DNA from: Bemisia tabaci
Lineage: Eukaryota > Arthropoda > Insecta > Hemiptera > Aleyrodidae
Direction of reading: 5' to 3'
NCBI RefSeq assembly: GCF_918797505.1
Contig: NC_092795.1
Location: 60,982,916 to 61,046,915 of the forward strand
DNA length: 64,000 nucleotides
The position numbers were made by a program, and so were the translations under genes. The notes below the pieces were generated by a model that was not told the origin of the DNA, ran no database searches, and saw nothing but the letters and a program-made list of their open reading frames with translations. Below are positions 23,947-33,257 of the stretch, piece after piece; the stretch's first letter is position 1, and the number at the start of each line of letters is the position of its first letter.

Positions 23947-24689
23947 CTGAAAAATAAAAAAAAAGAAAATAATCGAAATGTATCAAAGGGATGAGAGCTA
24001 TGATTTAAAGGGAAAATAGGGACTCACAATTTCGAGATGGGAGAAAATAAATCTGTGGGTTGCATATAGGATTAGGAGCTTTTGAAGCTTACAATTCAAA
24101 AAATACGAGTATGAAACGATGCAGATTGCGCAGAGGGAGATTGGTGGTGGAAATTTTGTCGGTAGAAGTAATCACAGTGACTCGATCTTAAAAATCGTCT
24201 TTGAACCACAATAAAAAACCAGGTACTCGTAAATCATGATTTGTGATTTTTGAGGCCAAATTCATGATGCAGAAACAAGTGAATAAATTAATTTTAATTT
24301 TACTCATAGGATACTTTTCTCATACCTACATCACCTCTCCAGAATGCGAAATATTTGAAAGAAAAAAAAAATGATTTCCACCCGCAATCAATTGTCCTCG
24401 AACAGGAAATCAGCAAAATTTGACTTATCGCCCCCAGAACGGTTCAATTTTCGGATAAATACTTGGGAACATGTTTCTAGTCGAAATATCAACATACACC
24501 TTAGGTATTGCCCAATTCGAGCATTGAAATGATCACACCCTATGAATATTTCAACAATTGCGAAATCATGCATAGATTGAAAAAAACTTGAGAAACAAAT
24601 GAAGTAGTATATGGAATATTAAAGATACGGACCCATATTAAGCGGACAAAATAAAAAACGCAAGTCAACTGTCCGACAACCCGAGTGTT

Positions 24690-24870
24690 CATAGAAAAAT
24701 GAATCTAGACCAACTCACTCGGCATTAAGTACAGCTGAAACTGCTGATTTTTCACAATTAGGAGAGGGCAAGCACATGAAGTCACTTATGAATTTCACGA
24801 ACGCAAACGGAGTCTTCAAAACTGCTAAATCACGGACGGCCGGCGCGCGCGGCGCCATCGGGATTTTAAA
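24690..24870 (-). other. Third donor-like site with GC-rich core
   Basis: - strand GTGAGT at 24718 lies about 120 bp downstream (on that strand) of GGCCGGCGCGCGCGGCGCC (24839-24857). The arrangement resembles blocks A and B, and the exon-like segment of copy C lies 0.8 kb further on. Confidence 0.25.
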
Positions 24871-25342
24871 TCATGGGTGAACTGATCAGATCGAAAATTT
24901 TTCACAAAGAAAGTGCATCTCTCATCACGATTACTTTTCGCGAGGATTTACACACGATATCTTGAAATTTCCTCGAAAACAATTGACAAGCACTACAAGA
25001 GGGGCGGCACAACCGTAGGAAAAACGTTTTGCCACTTAAATGAACAGATTTAAGGTTTTAAACGGGGCAACTAGCCGACGGACGGATACTGCGTGCAAGT
25101 GGGAGGCAATCTTTAAACTAAACAGACAACTGACAAAGGAAAATGCCATAGGCTGGGCGTCGTTGGAAGGGGGAGGGGAGGGGTTTCCGCACGTGTACTA
25201 GAACGGTCTGAAACCATTGGGACTTCTGGTCCGGCGAAAAACCCGCGTGTGTGTGGGGGCCCGGCCCTCCTCCTACCCTTGCCGTTTCAGAGACACTTCC
25301 TCCGACGGGAAACCGATAAGTCTCTTCGTCGCTCTCTCTTAT

Positions 25343-25464
25343 CGTCGCTCCTCTGACGTAAGGGCGTATCTCGATTTAGACATGAGCCCTGGAAAGTATG
25401 GTGTCATATGGACAACAGGGTTCACGTGGAAATCGAGATACGCCCTTACGTCAGAGGGGCGACG
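25343..25464. mobile_element. 122-bp TIR element with 4-bp target duplication, copy 1
   Basis: The ends CGTCGCTCCTCTGACGTAAG and their complement are inverted over most of the element. TTAT flanks both sides (25339-25342, 25465-25468). Exactly as long as copy 2. Confidence 0.85.
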
Positions 25465-26817
25465 TTATGTAACCGTTTCGAAGTTTCAAGAAACCAATTT
25501 TGGCTGCTCCACCTGCCTTTTCTGGCCGGTTCCATTGTTACCCTGTCTAGACGCTGTCGCCGGTCTAGATTTCCTACGCAAAACAAGCTGTCTGGCTCTC
25601 TTTTGGACGACGCCGACGCGATAAGACGGAAAAAAGGACCTCAGATTTTTCCAACTGGCCAGCGCAGCGTTGCGACATAGAGGGGGAGGGGGGGGGACTG
25701 AAAAGAACCTAGAAAGAACCTCTTATACTAGCACGGGTGGCTTTAACGAAATCTGTAAACCGTAAACCCGTAACCCCAAAATCTTACAGCGGGAAACTAC
25801 CATGGAATACTTAGGAGCCCGTTTAAGAATTACGTAACATACTTAGGGGGGAGGGGGCTAAGCCAGCGTAACGTTGCGTTACATATGGTGAAGGGTCAAG
25901 CTCAGCGTCTCATAACAAATTCGAGCCGGGGGAAGGGGGACTTTGAAAAACAACTTGCAAATAATTGAAAATTCCGCCCTTCCCGAATGAATATATTCGG
26001 CGCGTGACCCTTTTATCACACCTCTGTTGATCTCTTATCGTCGTATTTCAGCGAAATATCTCCAAAATACCCGAATTTTTTTCAAACTGTTTTCTCAGCC
26101 GTTCCTGATATTTTGAAAATTGGGGGGAGGGGGTGATGCTGGCATTACGCTGGCATTAAAGGGGCTGCGTTACGGGTGCGTTACAAGGGGGAGAGGAGGG
26201 TCAAATTGAAAAAAGTACGTTGCGATTACGTAGTGCTTGAAGGGCCATGTAGAAAGCATATCCGGTAAAATGAAAATCGACCATTGATTTTGTTGACATT
26301 TTCTCAGTGCAAAATTTTTTTGCACCGAACTTTGGCTAGGTCTGCAAAAAAATAAAATAAAAAGAAATTGTTGGGAATATGATGGTTGAATCTTGTGCAA
26401 TCCTCAGCGCTGAGGCCGGAAAGGACCTCTGTTTTTTTTCATAATACCCACCGATGTCCGGGAGACTAATATTTTACTCACAAGCCAAGCTTTTCCGAGA
26501 GAAATTTTTACTGCGAAATTCATGCTTCATCGCCACTTTCACCCAGCCTTGGGGAGGGGGGGGGGTCGAGGAGAGCGAGTCACCATTCTGTTTTTACGTG
26601 TTAAAGGATATAGGTACCTACGTCACTAAAGCGTCACACGAAGAAGAAGGGGTGGGGGCAAAAATGCCGTAAAAAAGTTTGTTACATAATTAACAGACGG
26701 CCCCTACTAAGTAGGAACAATACTTCGACAGCTCACTTCAAAAATTGAAAAAATTGACAATTGTCTACTCATTCATGATTAATTCTGAAGGCAGGAAAGA
26801 GCTAAGGAAGATCTTAC

Positions 26818-26926
26818 CGTGATGAAGGGATTATCTGTAAAGACAGGAACAGCTCTGATTGCACCAATCTGACTGACTCTTCCATGCACCGCCTTGTCAA
26901 TTGTTGCAGAGACCAGAAAATATTAA
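26818..26926 (-). pseudogene. Exon-like segment of an unrecognised duplicated module, copy B (probably broken)
   Basis: - strand: TATTTCTTTTACAG, 109 nt, then GTAAGA. It reads YFLVSATIDKAVHGRVSQIG and AIRAVPVFTDNPFIT, but the codon at the acceptor becomes TAA in the frame used by copy D. It shares more than 200 bp with copy D, including intron-side sequence such as TTCTGAAGGCAGGAAAGAG. Confidence 0.35.
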
Positions 26927-27379
26927 CTGTAAAAGAAATAATAAAATACCTTAAGAGATAAATCCAACTTAATATTTTGTAAATCGTCTAATATAATATT
27001 CCCAACTAGTATACGGCAACGAAAATATCGGTATAATGTTGCAATTTAAGGCAATAAAACTGAAATTTTTACGGTTTAGCCGCCAATAATTTTTTGCGGC
27101 GAGTTAAAGGCGATTTTTACTGAAGGGTGGTTCTTCATCAAAACACTGCGATCTTCCTGATAAGGACATTTTTTAGAGCCTGAGTTTTAAAAATTATCGC
27201 AAAAAATCAAAACAAATCTCAAATAAAAAAATTCAACAAATTACTGTATCATCGCATAAGATTGGAAAATTGGAAAAGAAAAAATCAAAAGACACCGCTC
27301 CCCCTCTTTCAAGCTTCTTAAATCGGAGGTTGTACATGGTCACATTTAGTTTCCTCCGAATCGCTAAAATATTTAGCGA

Positions 27380-28600
27380 TTCAGGCGGAAGACGAATCAA
27401 ATCAACATTGAGAGAGTAAAGGTAGGAATGTGAATCACTATCAAAACGATATCCTCAAACCAGATATCATGAAAGTACCACGAAAAAAGTTTGCCGATAA
27501 CTCGTATACAATGACAACCGACACGAGTGGCAAAATAGTAACTTCACTGATTGCGAAACTCTCGGGATTAAAAAGAATCTCGAGGAAATCAAAAGAAAAA
27601 ATCGCCCCTCACAGTTTCTTCACTCAGGCGATTCTGTGCGTAAAAGCATTTCTTAGTTGACAAGGAAAATTGAAGCATTGGGTGAAGAAAAGGGCATTTC
27701 TTGTCTGCAGTGTCTCAGGGCCTCTGTTAACACCCCAGCCACTATTAAAGGAAACTCAAGAAATTCGCTAAAATTTTTACTAGATTATCGTTCAATTTTA
27801 CAATGCTGAAAACTAAAAATTTTAGAAAATTCTCTCAATGGTTTCCTCTCTTAAATATTAACTAACAAATATTAACTAACAATGGAGATTCTAAACACCG
27901 CAACCGAGAAATGCGTTTTCTGCACCCGGCGCGGGTCAATTTTTGATGATACGAGCAAGCGACTTACCAAAAACACTGAGTGAATTCCAAATTATATCCA
28001 CGAACCAAACATTTTAGTATCACGGAAAAATGGCTACAGAGAGCGCATTCAACGACTACGAGTTCAAGTGACATTTACTTTCAACTTTGAAAAAACTCAA
28101 CAAACTAAGGGATATTGGACAGAATAAGTAGCGCTTCAAAATTATAACAGCGAGGATCCACCGAACTTGACAGAAAAATTAGCGCCTCAAAATCAGAAGC
28201 ACCTAGAGAGGTCTGAACCGTCACCTTCGATTTCACACACCAGACTGCCTTAGACGTTTCACGTAACGTCTCCGATCAGTCCCTGGTAAGGAGGTGGTGG
28301 TGCGGTGGGGGAGGGGGGGGCAGGGGTGGCCAGATATGCGGAACATCCGCTCGACGGAATCCCTGTCTGGCCGTTTGGCGACCGGCCGGCGGCATCGGAG
28401 AAAATTCTCTTCAAGAGTCGGATGAAAGGGAAATCGGCAGTAAAAGAGAGATAAGAGTCTGGGTGTTGACTAAAAGAGGTGATGACAAAATACCCGTCGC
28501 GTTGGGGGAAAAACTTGGAAAAGGAGGGGCGGGGCATAGTCACACCTCACCGAACCACGAATCTCAGTTGTCACGAAGGACAACGCTGCCGTGCTAAGGC
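27380..28600 (-). other. Duplicated upstream block with donor-like site, copy B
   Basis: Homologous to 30330-31500. It holds a - strand GTAAGT at 27967 preceded by about 100 nt, which in one frame are open from an ATG at 28074 (MSLELVVVECALCSHFSVIL..). It also has a GC-rich core GCGACCGGCCGGCGGCATCG at about 28378. It may be a first exon and promoter, or simply a segmental duplicate. Confidence 0.35.
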
Positions 28601-28716
28601 AAAACATCGTATAAACCCTCAGCCGTTGCCAAATTTCCTTGGATAAATCAGAAGTTTTTGGGGAAACTCGTAGATATATTTCTTCCAATTTTTCAAAGAA
28701 TTTTTTTTCGTAATTT

Positions 28717-28838
28717 CGTCGCCTTCCTGACATAAGGGTGTAGATACCACTCTGCAATGAACCCTGTCTTCCATACGATCAACGCTTTTCCGGGCTCATC
28801 TCAATGTGTAGTTACGCCCTTATGTCAGCCAAGCGACG
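28717..28838. mobile_element. 122-bp TIR element with 4-bp target duplication, copy 2
   Basis: The ends are CGTCGCCTTCCTGACATAAG and GCTGGCTGACATAAGGGCGT as read on the opposite strand. ATTT flanks both sides (28713-28716, 28839-28842). The surrounding sequence is the GCCGTGCTAAGG repeat family. Confidence 0.83.
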
Positions 28839-29086
28839 ATTTGATATAAATAGTTTGAAAATGTTAAGGAAAAATATTCAAACATTTTCCGAGAGTAAAT
28901 TTGGAAAACTTCGAATGTTCATACGGAGTTTTTCCTTAGCGCGGCAGAACGTAACGCAAGAAGACGAAACGAGGACGGAATTGAGAACTTTTACGGTAAG
29001 AGGGCGTAGGAGGTTTTCAATGCTGCTAAAATTGTGACATTTTTTAATCGTTTGCGGCAGATGAAATTCATTCACAGTCAACTTAC

Positions 29087-29212
29087 TTCCTTGCAATAGT
29101 GAGGAAAAACTCGGAGTGGATTCTGAGGAAAATTTCCAGCAGAGCTGTCTGATAAGTTACAACTGGAGAACTACGTTGCACAATCTTAGCAACAATGTAG
29201 GTCTCACAAGCC
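29087..29212 (-). CDS. Exon-like segment of an unrecognised duplicated module, copy A
   Basis: - strand: a perfect donor GTAAGT follows an open frame reading ACETYIVAKIVQRSSPVVTY and QTALLEIFLRIHSEFFLTIA. The acceptor I chose (GGTAAAAG) is weak, so the 5' edge is uncertain. The position relative to its upstream donor-like site (30860) mirrors copy B. Confidence 0.3.
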
Positions 29213-29824
29213 CTTTTACCGACAAAAGGCCTCAATTGCAACCGAATCTGAGGAGGGGGCGAGAGTAAAATTTTTGCACGAAAAAATGTCACTTTTGCCA
29301 GGGAGGACGGGGGAGCAGATTTCAAAAAATCTACAAATCTGTCCTCAAACCATTTAAGTGTCTTTTAAAAAAAGGGCTATAATTTTATTCTAACAGCAAG
29401 CCGGGGGGCTATAGGGGGGGGGAGCAATTCGTATCCGTTGCTCTCTTCAATTCTGCTTTCCTATAGGGAGAAACGCAAAAACATTATTCGGTAAAATTTT
29501 TGGCGAGGTGTACGTCAAAAAAATTCTTTAAAAAAGTTCTTACTTTAAGAGTTTTTCACACTTTTCCCTACTATCTTTAGATAGGCAACAAACATAGCAC
29601 TTCGATGCAGTGTCACGAGTTCTCTATTTCAGAATCTTTGCTATAATTTGGAGAGGAAACTTTTGGGTCAGTTTTTGGAAATTTTTCGTTTGGAGCATTG
29701 TGGAATCGTGGAGAATATTCACGAAAATTCCACACAACTGCTTCGATCATGATGGAGCGGAAATTCTGCAACACCGCGATCGAGAAGTGTCCTTACCGCA
29801 CCCAACGCGCGAATTCGTCCTCTC

Positions 29825-30056
29825 CCGGACGAAGGAACGTAACTTCATTCCAAGGCTGCCAAATGTCCTCAAACAATCGCTTTATTTTACTGAAATGTAC
29901 CCGAGCAATTTTTAGTCAAAATTTGTCTGATTTTTGCATTGAATCAGAGTAATAATTGGTGAAATTTTCAATTAGAAATGCCCCTAATTTTCCTTGCTGA
30001 TATGCAATTTGCGAGGGGAAATTTGGCAGCATTGAAATGGAGTTTCGTTCTTTCGT
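29825..30056. mobile_element. GAACGTAACTCCATT foldback family, copy
   Basis: CCGGACGAAGGAACGTAACT to GAGTTTCGTTCTTTCGTG. It interrupts the spacer between exon-like segments of one duplicated - strand module. Confidence 0.75.
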
Positions 30057-30329
30057 GGGGAGGAGGGGGACGACAAATTGACGGAGATAGTTGCGACCGG
30101 CCAACGATTAATTTATTTCACAGAGTGTACATATGCAATTTTAATTGAAAAAATTTCTGATTTTTGCATGAAATCTGAGGGAAAAATCATTGAAATTTTC
30201 AGTCAGAAATGCCAAAGATTTTGCTGGTAAAAATGCGATTAGCGTGAGAGAGACGACGGATTTTACCATTTAAATGCAATTTATTGCGATCTATACTACT
30301 TGGGCAACCAATTCTCCATCAAAACTGTA

Positions 30330-31500
30330 CAATTTTTGGTGGTATAAGCAAGTGACTCGTCGAATCAACACTGAGAGGTATAGGAATAAAATTTCTTCTA
30401 AAATGACTTACAAAAAGATTTCCTCAAATCAAATATTATAAAAATACCACGGGAAAAGACTAAAAAATACTCGTAAAATGACGACCGACAAGAGTGAGAA
30501 AATAGCAGCGCGACCGAATTGTGAATAAATAAAAAATATCCAGAAAATCAAAATGAACAATCAAGGGTGCAAATTGCTCTAGGCATCCGCAATTTTCTGC
30601 AACGCGCTGGGTTTTCGCGAAAAGGTCAACGCGTACCGGCTGGTCGAAATTTTATTGAATTTTTTGTTAATTTTAGAATGAATGCCAATTGAAAATCTGA
30701 AAACTGAAAAATATAAAGAAAAATAACAATACTATTCTCAGCTTCCACAAATTGCACCCTTGTAAGCAATCGCCTGTGTTTCATACTACACGCAACCACA
30801 CTCCCATCGATGATATGAAATTTTCAGTGATATACATAAACATAAAGCAAGTAACTCACCAATTCAACACTGCTGAAGAGTATACTCAGGGACAGAATGA
30901 CTTCCAAAACGACATCCTCCAGCCGAATATCATGAAATTTTATCGCGTCACGGAAAAAAGGCTATACCGGAAACTTTCACAATGGCAACCGAAAAGAGTG
31001 AGAAAATAGTAACTTTACTGATATTGTGATACACAGCAAACTATCGAATTAGACAGAAAGGAAGAGTCTCTAAATCACAAGCACATCTCTCGGGGCAACG
31101 AACCATCGAATTTTACAGAAAAATTAATCAGTTCCTCAAAATCACCGTATAGTACTGTACAGTCTCTCTCGGTTAGGTGTGCCCGACTGCTGCACGTGCC
31201 TGAAGTTTCACTTGTCCGATCAGAATCGGGAGGTGGAAGGGGGACTGTTACAGGCGGGTGGCCAGTGCGTATTGGCGACCGGCTGGCGCGACGCCCGGGT
31301 GTCAGAGAAAATCTCTTACCAGGAGTCTCAATCAGAAGAGAGAGGATCGGTAGTTGAAGAGAGGTGGTGCCCGAATCGTACGAATGATGATGAAAAAACA
31401 CCCGTCGCGTCGGAGACACTCGAACAAATTACGCTACGAAAACTTGCGAAAGAAAGGGCTAGACAGACTGATCACACCTCCCCTAAGCACGAATGCTCAT
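30330..31500 (-). other. Duplicated upstream block with donor-like site, copy A
   Basis: Shares with 27380-28600 the order CAACACTGA..GAG, ATCATGAAA, CACCCGTCGCGT and a GC-rich core (GCGACCGGCTGGCGCGACGC). - strand GTGAGT at 30859. The frame that is open here is not the one open in copy B, so coding is doubtful. Confidence 0.35.
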
Positions 31501-33101
31501 TCTACCTTGATTAGGAAAAACGCCGTCGTATATTCCAGAGCTGCCTAATTGAGGCGTTGGGTGTAGAAAGAGCATTTCTAGCTTGCAGTGCCTCAGAATC
31601 TCCAGTGCTAATTTTTATTTTAGAGAGGAAACTATCGGGAAAATTTTCTGAAATTTTACGTTTTCAGCGCTGTAAAATCTTAAAAAATATTCAATAAAAG
31701 TTACAAAAAATTGCATACATTTGCCTTAATTATAATGGACGAAACGTTAGCGGAAATTTTGAGACACTGCAACCAAGAATTGCCCTTTCTGCACCCAGCG
31801 CCTCAATTACCTTAAATAAAACGTTTATTTTTGAGGAAACTTATGAGTACTATCGTCTTCTGGCGAATTTTTAAATGGCTTAGATCTGATTGCAGATCAA
31901 ATTCTCTTAAAAATTAAAGGAAAAATATTTATAAACCATGTTGGGTGTGTTTCAACTGAGAAATTTTGGCTACATTTGACGGCTCATATGGCGTTCTTCC
32001 TTAGCACGGCAGTTTTGTCAGAAAGTATTACGTGGCCCAAGAAGAGGGAGAGGGTTTGCTCCAGGATGCTATTGCATTCGAGTCATGATGGGTAGGAGTA
32101 AAGTTGGACGGTAGGGCGTAAGTTTTGCTGAGAAGGAGGGGCGAGCAGATCCAAAAGAATCTGCAAAATGCTATCCGTCCTAAGAAAGAATGCGGTAAAA
32201 ATATCTGAATATTGCCAAATCTTCTTCGATAAAATATATTCATTTTTGACGAATAAGGATTTCTTTTTCTTAAAATATTGGTAGATGCTTAGGATTAAAA
32301 TGCGAATGAAATTTTCTAAATAATTGGAACAAGAAATCAAGAATATTGAAGGTTTTCAAGAAAATTTGTACTTCAAAAGAGGATATTTCCTTACTCTTGA
32401 AGGGGTTACACAAAGTTCTTCCATAGCACGACAAAATTGACCACGCACTTGAGGGCTGATTATTGAAATCGATAGATATAGCTATAGATAAAGCTATAGA
32501 CGAGGGACTCAAAGGTAATTTAAAAAACAAATGAATGGCAACCAACGAGCGAACCTATAGTTAGTCTAGTATTTTCCCTCTTACAATTAGTTTATAAGAA
32601 CCTCCCGTTTCAATCAATAGGATCGCTCCATTTTCCTTTTGTTTCCTTTTTTATCGCTCCATAAACCAAAATTCAATCACGGAATTTTGAGTTTTATGAA
32701 CTTCGATATTTGAACGTTTATGGGAATTTTTGAAACGATCCGAGATTTTTAAACATGCGCTATAAATATGGAGCCGATGTGACTGGTTGGAAAGGCCTTG
32801 AAAGCCTTGCCTTGTTGCCAATTTCCCCGGATGACCATCTCATTGCAGAATTTTGAGTTTTTTGAACTACGATATTTTGACGCATGTGGGAATTTTTGAA
32901 ATTTCACTCAGAGGTTGTTTCAATTATGCTATAATTTGGAGCCGATGTGATTGGTCGGAAAAGAACTTGAAAGCTATGATTTGCTGTCAATTTCGCCGGA
33001 TGACCATCTCGGGCGTGGAATTTTAAGTTTTTTGAACTACGATATTTTGACATGTATGGGAATTTATGTAATTCCATACTTATTAATCATTTATGTTGCA
33101 G
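31501..33101 (+). other. Sequence upstream of the first visible KIF17 exon
   Basis: Holds GCCGTGCTAAGG-family repeat fragments (31508-31560, 31990-32260), a diverged MITE (32451-32660) and three imperfect direct repeats at about 32660-33070 (TTGAACTACGATATTTTGAC, GGAGCCGATGTGATTGG, GCCGGATGACCATCTC). No match to the missing kinesin start exon. Confidence 0.5.
32451..32660. mobile_element. Diverged GATAGACAAAGC-family MITE
   Basis: GAGGGCTGATTATTGAAATC begins the left end and GATCGCTCCATTTTCCTTTT lies in the right end. The right terminus is truncated. Confidence 0.65.
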
Positions 33102-33257
33102 AAAGTGGTAGAGATGGACAGCGAGCGGTGCTGTTGCAGCATCACGAATCCAAACGACGCATCTGCTCCGGCCAAAATCTTCACTTTTGACGGCGTCTAT
33201 GATTCGCCTGCCACCACAGAGCAGATCTACAATGAAGCTGCCTATCCTCTTGTTGAG
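33102..33257 (+). CDS. KIF17: KIF17-type gene, first visible exon (motor domain N-terminal part)
   Basis: The acceptor reads TTATGTTGCAG and the donor GAG|GTATCC. The exon is 156 nt, phase 0 at both ends, and encodes 52 residues. It contains [10 protein letters not shown] and [13 protein letters not shown], the stretch before the P-loop in kinesin-2 motors. Because it begins with [12 protein letters not shown] and lacks the first motor strand (normally VKVVVRCRP), at least one coding exon must lie upstream. The donor lies only 67 nt before a hAT-type insertion at 33325. Confidence 0.93.

Noticed and set aside
28262..28312. Possible kinesin start exon (a frame reading KEVVVRWG resembles the opening motor strand)
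   Set aside because: The Cys-Arg-Pro residues are absent, and the similarity comes from a GTGGTGGTG run in a G-rich tract within a segmental duplicate.
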